A DNA stretch of 13,481 nucleotides from CADEEN01 sp031389585 (GCA_031389585.1 JANMSS010000046.1:1-13481); one strand, 5' to 3'; shown: positions 1 through 7,296, counted from the first letter of the stretch. The notes: generated from the letters alone by a model not told the origin. Made by a program: numbers and translations.

Positions 1-387
1 CACGCGCCGGTCGACGAATCGGATGGCTTCGAGCAAGTTCAGCGTGCCCAGCGCAATGCTCTCGATGGCCTCGACCGGCTGTTCGAACGACAGGCCCACC
101 GAGCTTTGCCCGGCCAGGTTGTAGACCTCGTCGGGGACGCAGCGCGTGATCGTCTGCAGCACGCTGCGAAAGTCGTTCGGCGCCATCGAGACCACGCGCA
201 CCTGCGGCCTGATGCCCAGCGCCTCGAGGCCCGAGAGGTTGGCCACCGTGGCGTCGCGCGAGGTGCCGGTGACTTCGTAGCCCTTGTCGAGCAGCAAGCG
301 GGCCAGGTAGGCGCCGTCCTGCCCGGCCACGCCGCAGATCAGCGCGCGGCGCTTGGGCAGTGGCTGGGGGTCATGGGCTGTCGTCAT
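1..387 (-). CDS. gmd: GDP-mannose 4,6-dehydratase, N-terminal part (runs off the left edge)
   Basis: This is the first 129 codons of an NAD(P)-dependent short-chain dehydrogenase/reductase sugar-nucleotide dehydratase. The family converts GDP-mannose to GDP-4-keto-6-deoxymannose in the cytoplasm, the first step to GDP-fucose, GDP-rhamnose and related sugars. Seen: an ATG at 387-385, then a basic start and the glycine-rich nucleotide-binding loop GVAGQDGAYLA at about residues 19-29, in the GxxGQDGxYLA form typical of Gmd. GTSRD follows at about 41-45, and DEVYNLAGQSSVGLSFEQP at about 86-104, the YNLAxQSxVxxSF block of Gmd. The reading frame stays open to base 1. The catalytic YxxxK motif lies outside the window. 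The gene is divergent from the glycan genes starting at 472, and all of them fit surface polysaccharide or glycoprotein synthesis. A related GDP-6-deoxymannose enzyme cannot be excluded from the N-terminus alone. Confidence 0.88.
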   Translation of the reverse strand, partial: MTTAHDPQPLPKRRALICGVAGQDGAYLARLLLDKGYEVTGTSRDATVANLSGLEALGIRPQVRVVSMAPNDFRSVLQTITRCVPDEVYNLAGQSSVGLSFEQPVEAIESIALGTLNLLEAIRFVDRRV

Positions 388-471
388 GGGTCCGTGACTT
401 GGCATTGTCGTGCGTGATTGTGGCTTGGCATGGCGGCTTGATCGAACCCGGGCCGGTGTACGCTTCTGGCC

Positions 472-1605
472 ATGGTCAGCCTGCTCATTGCCTTCATCGT
501 GTCACTGTTCGTCAGCGGCCTGATCATCCGGCTTTCGCGCTCGCGGGCCTTGCCATGGGACGACGCCGATCTGCACGGCGTGCAGAAATTTCACGCTGGC
601 GCCGTGCCGCGCGTCGGCGGGTTGGCGATTGCGCTGGCGCTGGCGGCCCTGGCGGCGTGGATCGCCTGGTCGCAGTCAGGGCCTGCGGCCCAGTTCGCGC
701 TGGTATTGCTGTGCGGCGCACCCGCGCTGGTGGCTGGCTTGCTCGAAGACTTCACCAAGCAGGTCGGCATCAAGACCCGCCTGCTGGCCACCGCGACGGC
801 CGGCGCGATGGCCTTCTTCCTGCTCGGCGCGCAGTTGCGCGAGGTCTACCTGCCGGGGCTGGACTGGCTGATGGCGTTCACGCTGTTCAGCCTGCTGTTC
901 ACGATGCTGGCCGTGGCCGGCGTGGCCAATGCGGTCAACATCATCGACGGCTACAACGGCCTGGCCTCGGTCGTCGCCATCATTTCTCTGCTGTCGCTGG
1001 CCTATGTCGGCTGGCAGGTGGGCGACAACCTGGTGGTCTCGGTCGCGCTGGGCGGGGTCGGGGCGCTGCTTGGTTTCTTTGTGTGGAACTGGCCGCGCGG
1101 GCTGATCTTCCTGGGTGACGGCGGGGCCTACTTCGTCGGCTACCTGATCGCCGTGCTGTCCTTCCTGCTCGTGGCCCGCCACCGCGGCGTGGTCTCGCCC
1201 TGGTACCCGTTCCTGCTGTTCATCTACCCGGTGTTCGAAACCCTGTTCTCGATCTGGCGCAAGCGCGTCGTGCGCGGCGGCAGCCCCGGCATGCCCGACG
1301 GGCTGCACTTGCATATGCTGATCTTTCGCCGCCTGGTGCGCTGGGCGGTGGGCCGGCGCGACGCGGCGAGCCTGACGCTGCGCAACAGCCTTACTGCACC
1401 GTACCTCTGGCTGTTGTCGAGCCTGGCCGCGTTGCCCGCCACGCTGTTCTGGCGTGAGCCGCTCGTGCTGCAGGTCTTCGTGGCGCTGTTCTGCGTCACC
1501 TATGTGTGGCTCTACCTGCGGCTGGTGCGCTTTCGTGCGCCGCGCTGGCTGGTCATGCGCTCGCGCCCAGGGGGCCCGCTGTCGCGCTTCAAGGACGGTA
1601 TGTGA
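472..1605 (+). CDS. Polyprenyl-phosphate sugar-1-phosphate transferase (WecA/MraY-type, glycosyltransferase family 4)
   Basis: This is a 377-residue polytopic inner-membrane protein. The family transfers a sugar-1-phosphate from a UDP-sugar to undecaprenyl phosphate, starting a lipid-linked glycan. Seen: many hydrophobic segments beginning at residue 2; an N-terminal cytoplasmic motif FHAGAVPRVGGLAI at about 40-53 (the H-x3-VPRxGG form of the family); ANAVNIIDGYNGL around residues 152-164 with N156 and D159, the Mg-binding NxxDGxxGL block; GDGGAYFVG beginning at G215-D216; and HLH at 279-281 in the cytoplasmic histidine loop. Length matches WecA-type enzymes (about 350-380). The last bases overlap the GTG start of the next gene, so the pair is probably translationally coupled. 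No clear Shine-Dalgarno sequence precedes the ATG. The sugar specificity (GlcNAc, FucNAc or other) cannot be read from the sequence. Confidence 0.9.
   Translation: MVSLLIAFIVSLFVSGLIIRLSRSRALPWDDADLHGVQKFHAGAVPRVGGLAIALALAALAAWIAWSQSGPAAQFALVLLCGAPALVAGLLEDFTKQVGIKTRLLATATAGAMAFFLLGAQLREVYLPGLDWLMAFTLFSLLFTMLAVAGVANAVNIIDGYNGLASVVAIISLLSLAYVGWQVGDNLVVSVALGGVGALLGFFVWNWPRGLIFLGDGGAYFVGYLIAVLSFLLVARHRGVVSPWYPFLLFIYPVFETLFSIWRKRVVRGGSPGMPDGLHLHMLIFRRLVRWAVGRRDAASLTLRNSLTAPYLWLLSSLAALPATLFWREPLVLQVFVALFCVTYVWLYLRLVRFRAPRWLVMRSRPGGPLSRFKDGM
1591..1595 (+). promoter_or_regulatory. Ribosome binding site that fixes the GTG start of the ligase gene
   Basis: AAGGA lies 6 bases before the GTG at 1602-1604, inside the last codons of the upstream transferase gene. 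It supports the GTG rather than the open-frame ATG at 1506, which would force a 100-base overlap and give a non-hydrophobic N-terminus. Confidence 0.55.
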
Positions 1606-3312
1606 CGGCGGCCTTGTTGTGGGCTGCGGCGCTGCTGCCCGGCCTGATTGCCTATAACGTCCCGCCCTCGCCGACCGTGTTCAATCAGGCCGCAGCGCTC
1701 GGCCTGTGGGGTCTGGTCATGGTCGCCCTGGCACCGGCTTGCACTGGCGGCATGCGCACAGCCGCAGGCCGCAGCGTGGCGCTGCAAGTCGCACTGGCCC
1801 TGGTGGCCGCCGCAGCGCTGTTGTCGAGCGCGCTTGGGGTGTTGCCTTGGACCATCAGCACGCCGGCAGCCGGTTTGCTCCTGATCACAATGGGATTGGT
1901 GCTTTGCGGCGCGGCGCTGCAGCCCGGGCCGGCGCTGTTCACTGCCTACTTTGGTGCCTGGGTTGCCGCGGGCGTATGCAATAGCGCCATCGCGGTAGTG
2001 CAGGTATTTGCGCCCAGCCTGGCTGACGGCGACTGGATCGCGCGCTCGGGCTGGCCCGGCCGCGCGATCGGCAACATGCGCCAACCCAACCACCTGGCGA
2101 CGCTGTTGCTGTGGTCGGCGGTGGCGGTCGTCCCGCTGATTGAACTGGGGGCGCTGGGGCGCACCCGGGTGCGACGCACAGCGGCAGCCGCGCTGATGGC
2201 GCTCGCGATCCTGGGCGTCACGCTGTCGGGCTCGCGCACCGGGCTGATCGGCATCGCGGTGCTGGTGCTGTGGGGTGCGCTCGACACCCGGTTGTCACGG
2301 TTTTCGCGCGGCCTGCTGCTGGCGGCTCCGCTTTTCTGTGCGCTGAGCTGGGGATTTGCGGCCGGGTGGGCGTCACTGCACAGCACGCAGGCCATCGGCG
2401 CTGCAGCGCGCATTGGCGAGGGCGCTGTCTCGGCCGGGCGCTTCGCGGTCTGGAGCGACACCGTCGCCTTGATCCAGTCCCATCCCTGGCTCGGCGTGGG
2501 ATTCGGCGAGTTCAACTTCGCTTGGTCACTGACGCCGCTGCCGCGACAGTCTGTGGAATTCTTCGACCACACCCACAACCTGCCGTTGCAACTCGCGGTC
2601 GAACTCGGCGTGCCGCTGACAGCCTTGGTGCTGGGCCTGTTGGCGTTCGCGCTGTGGCAGGCCTGGCGGCGTACGCTGGAGGTGTCAGACAAAACCGGCG
2701 CCGCCCTGCGCGCGGCCTTCGTGATGGTGCTGCTGATGGCGCTGCACAGCCAGCTCGAGTACCCGCTGTGGTACGCGCACTTCCTGTTGCCGACCGCGTT
2801 GGTATGGGGCTTGTGCCTGGGCGCGGGTGACCCAGACGCGCCGCTCGCCATTGGGGGCGCCGCTGCGGCGCCACGCTGGCCGCTCATGTTCGGCCTGGCG
2901 ATGGTGATCGCGGCCGCTGGGTTGCTCGCCGACTACCGCCGCGTCGTCTTGATCTTCTCGCCGCCAGCGGCCGCCCAGCCGCTGGAGGAGCGCATCGCCG
3001 CCGGCCAGGGCAGCTGGTTCTTTGCCCACCATGCCGACTACGCGGCAGCCACCACCGCCGACAGGCCGGCCGACGCCCTGGCTGCCTTCAAGCGCGCGCC
3101 GCACCACCTGCTCGACACGCGATTGATGATGGCCTGGGCCCAGGCGCTGGCGCAGAGCGGCGATGTCGATCGCGCCCGCCACCTCGCGGCGCGCTTGCGC
3201 GAGTTTCGCAACCCCAATTCCGATGAATTTTTCGCGCCCTGCGCTAGCGCCGCGCTCGAGCCACGACCGTTCCAATGCGAGCCACCCGCCCGCCTCTACG
3301 ATTGGCGTGACT

Positions 3313-3320
<8 letters not shown>
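1602..3320 (+). CDS. PglL-type O-oligosaccharyltransferase / O-antigen ligase family protein
   Basis: This is a 572-residue multi-spanning inner-membrane protein. The family transfers lipid-linked glycans in the periplasm, either to proteins such as pilins (PglL/TfpO) or to lipid A core (WaaL), and polymerases (Wzy) are related. Seen: about a dozen hydrophobic segments between residues 1 and 450; GNMRQPNHLATLLLW at 157-171; LSGSRTGLIG at 208-217; HPWLGVGFGEFNFAW at 294-308; DHTHNLPLQLAVELG at 322-336 with the conserved histidines H323/H325; and HSQLEYPLWYAHF at 382-394. A soluble C-terminal part (about 455-572) holds a helical ALxxSGDxDxARHLAARLREFRN segment and the DEFFAPC block usual in Wzy_C_2-type PglL proteins. 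It starts at GTG, overlapping the previous stop by 4 bases (GTGA). The histidine and C-terminal blocks favour the PglL branch, but a ligase or polymerase acting on O-antigen remains possible. No pilin target is in the window. The 3' end overlaps convergent moaC by 8 bases. Confidence 0.82.
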
Positions 3321-3849
<529 letters not shown>

Positions 3850-3882
3850 GGGCGGAAACGTTTCAGCAATCAGACAAGTGCA

Positions 3883-3894
3883 TGATAGCTATCA
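3883..3894. promoter_or_regulatory. 12-bp perfect palindrome between moaC and the M48 protease gene
   Basis: TGATAGCTATCA is its own reverse complement and lies in the 49-base gap between two divergent starts, ending 4 bases before the protease ATG. The minus-strand reading contains TATCAT, which could be a -10 box for moaC. Its position suits an operator for both genes, but no known regulator is recognised. Confidence 0.35.
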
Positions 3895-3898
3895 GCCC

Positions 3899-5503
3899 AT
3901 GAGAAAACTGCCCTCCCGATTGCTGCTGGCCGCCGCGCTGGCCAGCGCCGTACCGGTTGCCCCAGCCCAGACTCAGACGCCCGCGTCGGCGATCCGCTTG
4001 CCCGCGCTCGGCGACGCAGCCGGTGAAGACTTCACCGTCGGTACCGAGCGCCGGCTGGGCGAGCAGATCATGGCCGAGTTGCGCCGCGATCCCGACTACC
4101 TCGACGACCCGCTGCTGCTCGACTATGTGCAGTCGCTGTGGGCGCCCCTGCTGTCCGTGGCGCGGCAGCGCGGCGACATCACGGCTGACACCGACAGCGG
4201 GCTGGCCTGGGAGACCTTTCTGGTGCGCGACCGCGCGGTCAACGCCTTTGCCCTGCCCGGTGGCTTCGTCGGCGTGCATCTGGGCCTGATCGCCATGACC
4301 ACCAGCCGCGACGAGCTGGCCGCCGTGCTGGCCCATGAGCTGTCGCACGTGACGCAGCGCCACATCGCGCGCAGCATCACCAGCTCGAGCCGGCAATCGC
4401 TGGTTGGGTTGGCCGCGCTCCTGCTCGGCGTGCTGGCCGCCAGCCGCAGCGGTAATTCCGACGCCACGCAAGCGGTGATCGTCGGCAGCCAGGCCGCCAT
4501 GGTCCAGGGGCAACTCAATTTCTCGCGCGACATGGAGCGCGAAGCCGACCGCATCGGCTGGGGCATGCACAGCGGCGCCGGTTTTGCGCCGGTCGGTGTG
4601 GCCTCGATGTTCGAGAAGCTCGAGAACGCGTCGCGCCTGAACGACAGCGGCGCCTTCCCCTACCTGCGCTCGCACCCGCTGACCGTCGAACGCGTCGGCG
4701 AAGCACGCACGCGCGTCGAGGCCGCGGCGGGCCCGCGCCGCGCCGCGCAGGCGCCGCTCGACCACCTGTTGATGCAAGCCCGCGCTCGCGTGCTGATGGA
4801 CGCCAGCGTGCCGGCCTTGCGGCGCCTGCAGGGCCAGGACGGGCCGGCAGCCGGCGCCCCAACCTCAGAACGAGTGGCCGCGTTGTACGCCAGCGCGTTG
4901 GCCTCACTGCAGCTGCGCGAAGTGGCTCGCGCACTGGCCGCGCTGGACATCGCCCTGCCGCTGGCACGCGGCGCGGCCCCCAATGACGCCCGTGCTGCCC
5001 AGGCCCTTGCCTTGCTGCAAGCCCAGGCGCTGCAAGCCATCGGCCAGGCCCCGCAGGCAGCGATGGTGCTTGCCGCGCTTGAACCCGCAGCCACCGGCTC
5101 GCCGCGGCCCTTGCTGCTGGCCCGCGCGCAAGCGGCTCTCGATGCGGCGCGCAGCACTGACGACGCTGCGCTGCGCGCCAGCACCGAAGCCCTGCAAACC
5201 TGGGTTGCCGAGCACCGCAGCGACGCCACGGCGTGGTCGCTGCTGGCGCAGTGCGCCGACGCACTCGGGCTGCGCCTGCGCGCGCTGCGTGCCCAGGCCG
5301 AGGCGCGCGCCGCGCTCGGCGACACCGCTGGCGCCATCGACCGCCTGCGCGCCGCGCAGCGTCAGGCGCGCAGCACCGAAGCCGTGCCCGACTTCATCGA
5401 AGCCTCAATCATCGACACGCGACTGCGTGAACTGATCGCGCTGCGCCGCGCCCAGTTCGCCGAGGCGCGCGGCGAGCGCGGGCGCCAGGAACCGCCTCAG
5501 TAG
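3899..5503 (+). CDS. BepA/YfgC-like periplasmic M48 metalloprotease with C-terminal TPR-like region
   Basis: This is a 534-residue precursor. BepA-type proteins are periplasmic zinc metalloproteases and chaperones that help outer-membrane protein assembly (Bam, LptD) and degrade stalled substrates. Seen: a signal peptide MRKLPSRLLLAAALASAVPV with likely cleavage after APA at 21-23; an M48 domain with the zinc motif HELSH (H146, E147, H150) in LAAVLAHELSHVTQRH; the third ligand E215 in EREADRIGW; and SHPLTVERV with H259, matching the regulatory histidine near the active site of E. coli BepA. Residues about 285-525 are Ala/Leu-rich helical repeats consistent with TPRs. At 534 residues it is somewhat longer than E. 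coli BepA (487). The frame is open upstream to 3689, but the ATG at 3899 is chosen because it alone gives a signal peptide. The gene converges on the membrane-protein gene at 5525. Confidence 0.9.
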   Translation: MRKLPSRLLLAAALASAVPVAPAQTQTPASAIRLPALGDAAGEDFTVGTERRLGEQIMAELRRDPDYLDDPLLLDYVQSLWAPLLSVARQRGDITADTDSGLAWETFLVRDRAVNAFALPGGFVGVHLGLIAMTTSRDELAAVLAHELSHVTQRHIARSITSSSRQSLVGLAALLLGVLAASRSGNSDATQAVIVGSQAAMVQGQLNFSRDMEREADRIGWGMHSGAGFAPVGVASMFEKLENASRLNDSGAFPYLRSHPLTVERVGEARTRVEAAAGPRRAAQAPLDHLLMQARARVLMDASVPALRRLQGQDGPAAGAPTSERVAALYASALASLQLREVARALAALDIALPLARGAAPNDARAAQALALLQAQALQAIGQAPQAAMVLAALEPAATGSPRPLLLARAQAALDAARSTDDAALRASTEALQTWVAEHRSDATAWSLLAQCADALGLRLRALRAQAEARAALGDTAGAIDRLRAAQRQARSTEAVPDFIEASIIDTRLRELIALRRAQFAEARGERGRQEPPQ

Positions 5504-5509
5504 GACCCG

Positions 5510-5522
5510 GGCCGCACCGGCC
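5510..5522. terminator. Short GC hairpin between convergent genes (weak terminator candidate)
   Basis: GGCCG-CAC-CGGCC forms a 5-bp stem with a 3-base loop in the 21-base gap between the protease stop and the stop of the convergent membrane-protein gene. There is no T-tract on either strand, so an intrinsic terminator is doubtful. Confidence 0.25.
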
Positions 5523-5524
5523 GC

Positions 5525-5884
5525 TCAAGCCACGGTGCGACTGAAAACCCGCTCGACGGCCACGTCGATGACCACGCTGCACAGGCTGTAAAGCACCGAC
5601 CCGATCAGCGCCGCGGCGAAGCCGCTGACGTTGAAGCCGTCGAGCAGGCTGGCCGCGGCCCAGAACATCAGCGCGTTGATGACGAACAGGAACAGGCCGA
5701 GCGTGAGCAGCGTCACCGGCAGCGTCAGCAGCACGAGCAGCGGTCGCACCACGGTGTTGAGCAGACCCAGCACCAGGGCCGCGGCCATCGCCGTGCCGAA
5801 GCTGGTGACCGAGACGCCAGCGTAGAGGTGGTCCACCAGCAGCAGGGCGGCGGCCAGCAACAGCCAGCGCACGATGAGTTTCAT
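5525..5884 (-). CDS. Phage holin family 4_2 (YvlD-like) small membrane protein
   Basis: This is a 119-residue, very hydrophobic protein with about four membrane segments: residues about 5-22, 28-47, 52-78 and 87-107. Seen: the family core GLLNTVVRPLLVLLTLPVTLLTLG at about 40-63, followed by FLFVINALMFWAA and the GFNVSGF turn near 83-89. This pattern matches the 'phage holin family 4, superfamily II' / YvlD group (formerly DUF360). Despite the name, the family is chromosomal in most bacteria and has no established lytic role. Nothing phage-like surrounds it. Its stop lies 21 bases from the convergent protease gene, and its start faces the structured intergenic region before the SWIB gene. The function is unknown, but the family call is firm. 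Confidence 0.85.
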   Translation of the reverse strand: MKLIVRWLLLAAALLLVDHLYAGVSVTSFGTAMAAALVLGLLNTVVRPLLVLLTLPVTLLTLGLFLFVINALMFWAAASLLDGFNVSGFAAALIGSVLYSLCSVVIDVAVERVFSRTVA

Positions 5885-5925
5885 GAGTCGCAGCTTAACG
5901 CGAGGGCCGCGTCAATGCCTGCCGA

Positions 5926-6003
5926 CCCGCGTCACTGTGGGCCAGCCGCGGCAGCGTCGGCGCGGCGTCGAAGATCGAGTCGATGCGCTCACAGTGACGC
6001 GGG
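5926..6003. repeat. 14-bp perfect inverted repeat with a 50-base spacer
   Basis: CCCGCGTCACTGTG at 5926-5939 is the exact reverse complement of CACAGTGACGCGGG at 5990-6003. A G-T pair followed by two Watson-Crick pairs extends the stem inward. It could form a large hairpin in RNA, act as two half-sites for a protein, or be the relic of a small repeat element. It has no T-tract and is not a terminator for either neighbour. Confidence 0.8.
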
Positions 6004-6022
6004 CATGCGACAGAACCAGCGC

Positions 6023-6054
6023 CTCAGAGGGAGAAATGCATGTTCTCAGAGGGA
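6023..6054 (+). repeat. Direct repeat pair CTCAGAGGGA, 22-base period
   Basis: CTCAGAGGGAGAAA (6023-6036) and CTCAGAGGGAAAAA (6045-6058) match at 13 of 14 positions and start 22 bases apart, about two helical turns. They sit immediately upstream of the candidate -35 box at 6062, where an activator would bind. Confidence 0.7.
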
Positions 6055-6061
6055 AAAACGC

Positions 6062-6090
6062 TTTGCACCGCGCATTTCGCGCAGTACTAT
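6062..6090 (+). promoter_or_regulatory. Candidate sigma-70-type promoter of the SWIB gene
   Basis: TTTGCA (6062-6067, 4 of 6 to consensus) and TACTAT (6085-6090, 4 of 6) are separated by 17 bases. Transcription would start near 6097 and give a leader of about 85 bases before the ATG at 6183. This was called by eye only. Confidence 0.35.
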
Positions 6091-6169
6091 TCGCGCCGCA
6101 GGGTGCCTGTGAAAAATGAGAGCTCATGCGGCTCTTGCCCACACCCAGCACATCAACAACATCCTTGAT

Positions 6170-6175
6170 GGAGAA
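6170..6175 (+). promoter_or_regulatory. Ribosome binding site deciding the SWIB start
   Basis: GGAGAA lies 7 bases before the ATG at 6183. The in-frame ATGs at 6126 and 6168 lack such a site, and the one at 6168 overlaps this motif. The protein therefore starts MATAKK. Confidence 0.75.
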
Positions 6176-6182
6176 AATTGAC

Positions 6183-6620
6183 ATGGCAACTGCGAAAAAG
6201 GCTCCGGCCAAAAAGGCTCCCGCGAAAAAGGCTCCGGCCAAAAAGGCACCGGCCAAGAAGCCGCCGGTGAAGAAGGCTGCAGCGAAGAAGGCTCCGGCCA
6301 AGAAGGCACCCGCCAAAAAGGCGGCGGCCAAGAAGGCGCCGGCCAAGAAGGCCAAGGCGCCAGCGAAGAAGCGCACGCCCAACGCGGCGTTCATGAAGCC
6401 CATGATGCCCAGCGACGCGCTGGCCGCCATCATCGGCCGGGGTCCGTACCCGCGCACCGAAGTGACGAAGAAGATCTGGGAGTACATCAAGAAGAACAAG
6501 CTGCAGGACGCAGTCAACCGTCGCATGATCAACGCCGACGCCAAGTTGAGGGAAATCTTCAAGAAGGCGCAAGCGTCGATGTTCGAAATGACCAAGATGA
6601 TCAATGGTCATCTGAAGTGA
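6183..6620 (+). CDS. Histone H1-like lysine-rich protein with C-terminal SWIB/MDM2 domain
   Basis: This is a 145-residue basic protein. Residues 4-63 are an almost pure Lys/Ala/Pro tail made of AKKAP-type pentapeptides, like the tails of histone H1, AlgP and chlamydial Hc1, and should bind DNA non-specifically. Residues about 70-145 form a SWIB domain: FMKPMMPSDALAAIIG, PYPRTEVTKKIWEYIKKNKLQD, then RRMINADAKLREIFKKA and MFEMTKMINGHL. SWIB domains occur in eukaryotic chromatin remodellers and in chlamydial and proteobacterial proteins. In bacteria the role is unproven, and nucleoid or chromatin binding is inference. The start is set by GGAGAA at 6170. The gene stands alone with its own candidate promoter and a strong terminator, which suggests high independent expression. 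The repeat coding tract is prone to copy-number change. Confidence 0.92.
   Translation: MATAKKAPAKKAPAKKAPAKKAPAKKPPVKKAAAKKAPAKKAPAKKAAAKKAPAKKAKAPAKKRTPNAAFMKPMMPSDALAAIIGRGPYPRTEVTKKIWEYIKKNKLQDAVNRRMINADAKLREIFKKAQASMFEMTKMINGHLK
6192..6341 (+). repeat. 15-base tandem repeats encoding the AKKAP tail
   Basis: Ten in-frame 15-base units encode AKKAP and close variants (AKKPP, VKKAA, AKKAA) at residues 4-53, followed by a degenerate AKKAKAPAKK block to about 6371. Third-position changes (GCT/GCA/GCC, AAA/AAG) show the units are diverging and were not copied very recently, apart from the first four, which are closely alike. Confidence 0.9.
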
Positions 6621-6629
6621 TTTCGCGAG

Positions 6630-6645
6630 GGGCGGTTTGCCGCCC
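6630..6645 (+). terminator. First hairpin after the SWIB stop
   Basis: GGGCGG-TTTG-CCGCCC is a perfect 6-bp stem 9 bases after the stop codon. It has no T-tract. It precedes the stronger terminator at 6653 and may protect the 3' end or add to termination. Confidence 0.5.
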
Positions 6646-6652
6646 TGTCGGG

Positions 6653-6680
6653 AAAGCCGGTGCGCTGCACCGGCTTTTTT
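6653..6680 (+). terminator. Rho-independent terminator of the SWIB gene
   Basis: GCCGGTGC-GCT-GCACCGGC is a perfect 8-bp GC-rich stem with a 3-base loop, followed by six T (6675-6680); AAA before the stem can pair with the first three T. It lies between convergent genes. On the minus strand only TTT follows the stem, so it is mainly a plus-strand terminator. Confidence 0.93.
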
Positions 6681-6684
6681 CGTT

Positions 6685-7296
6685 TCAGAGGGATCGGTTC
6701 AGGCAGGCCAACCGGCGCTCGACGAAATCGAGCCGGTCCTGGCCCCAGAAGATTTCGCCATCGATGACGTAGCTCGGTGCGCCGAACACGCTGGCGTCGA
6801 TCGCCCGCTGCGTGTTGGTCTCGTAGCGCTCCTGCACAGCCTGCGCATGCGCCTCTTCGAGCCGTCGCGCCGGCAACTCGCGCTCGACGAGAAGTTGGGC
6901 CAGCGTCGCTTCGACGGCAATGTTGCGCTCTTCGACCCACACGGCGCGCTGCACCGCAGCAGCAATGTCCATCGCAGCCTCCGTGCCGTCATGCAGACCC
7001 ACCGCGATGATCAGCCGAGCCGCATCGTCACCGGCCACCGGAAAGAAGCTCGGCTGCAGCTTCAGTGGCGCGTGCAGGAAGTCGGCAAAGCGCTGCAACT
7101 CGACAAGCCGATAGGCCTGGCGCTGCGGCGCACGCTTGCCCAGAGGCAGCCCGCCTGAAAGGGGAAACACTTTGCCGAGGTCGACGGGCAGCACCTCGAC
7201 TTGCGCGCCATGCTGGCGTGCGATGTCCCAGAAACGCTGGTGCCCGAGGTAGGTCCACGGCGACTGGGGCGCAAAGAAATACTGGACGGCGGTCAT
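6685..7296 (-). CDS. 2-hydroxychromene-2-carboxylate isomerase-like protein (DsbA-fold / kappa-class GST family)
   Basis: This is a 203-residue cytoplasmic protein of the thioredoxin-fold DsbA family. The named enzyme isomerises 2-hydroxychromene-2-carboxylate in naphthalene breakdown using glutathione, but most chromosomal members have no known substrate. Seen: YFFAPQSPWTYLGHQRF at about 6-22, with S12 in the SPxxYL position of the catalytic serine (no CxxC, so it is not an oxidoreductase); a central helical part with FPVAGDDAARLIIA; and a C-terminal block ASVFGAPSYVIDGEIFWGQDRL carrying the cis-proline loop and the FWGxDRL signature. The start is the ATG at 7296-7294, which overlaps the uvrA stop as ATGA. 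An upstream extension to 7356 would lie inside uvrA and is rejected. The coupling puts the gene in the uvrA operon. No aromatic-degradation genes are nearby, so a detoxification or redox role is more likely. Confidence 0.87.
   Translation of the reverse strand: MTAVQYFFAPQSPWTYLGHQRFWDIARQHGAQVEVLPVDLGKVFPLSGGLPLGKRAPQRQAYRLVELQRFADFLHAPLKLQPSFFPVAGDDAARLIIAVGLHDGTEAAMDIAAAVQRAVWVEERNIAVEATLAQLLVERELPARRLEEAHAQAVQERYETNTQRAIDASVFGAPSYVIDGEIFWGQDRLDFVERRLACLNRSL

Larger units (their letters stand above)
5885..6182. other. Structured 298-base intergenic region between divergent membrane-protein and SWIB genes
   Basis: No credible coding sequence is seen here. From left to right it holds two direct copies of CCGCGTCA (5907-5914 and 5927-5934, exactly 20 bases apart), a long inverted repeat (5926-5939 with 5990-6003), two direct copies of CTCAGAGGGA (6023-6032 and 6045-6054), a candidate promoter (6062-6090), a small stem AGAGC/GCTCT (6119-6135) in the presumed leader, and the SWIB ribosome binding site (6170-6175). 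Confidence 0.8.

Noticed and set aside
422..443. Sigma-54 promoter (TTGGCATG then TTGAT) before the sugar-phosphate transferase gene
   Set aside because: The -12 GC is missing and the spacing is off by one. The TTGATC/TACGCT sigma-70 alternative has only a 15-base spacer.
360..1118. Long plus-strand open frame overlapping the sugar-phosphate transferase
   Set aside because: It is a +1 shadow rich in Arg/Gly/Ala with no family features. The 472-1605 frame has all the motifs.
676..1314. Minus-strand open frame opposite the sugar-phosphate transferase
   Set aside because: It is Gln/His/Arg-rich antisense translation, typical of high-GC shadow frames.
1506..1601. Upstream extension of the ligase gene to an ATG at 1506
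   Set aside because: It would overlap the upstream gene by 100 bases. GTG at 1602 has AAGGA upstream and begins directly with the first membrane segment.
1946..2887. 313-codon minus-strand open frame opposite the ligase
   Set aside because: Ser/Ala/Pro-rich composition without recognisable features. The plus strand carries conserved ligase motifs throughout.
4515..5264. Minus-strand open frame opposite the protease TPR region
   Set aside because: Arg/Ala-rich shadow of Ala/Leu-rich helical repeats.
5525..5884. Holin as a sign of a prophage
   Set aside because: The family name is historical. No phage structural, lysis, integrase or attachment features surround it.
6192..6371. CRISPR-like or satellite array
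   Set aside because: The 15-base units are in-frame codons with no unique spacers.
5912..6604. 230-codon minus-strand frame with AFLAGAFLAGAFF repeats resembling a membrane protein
   Set aside because: It is the antisense of the Lys/Ala/Pro repeat of the SWIB gene, which has a ribosome binding site, a terminator and a known domain.
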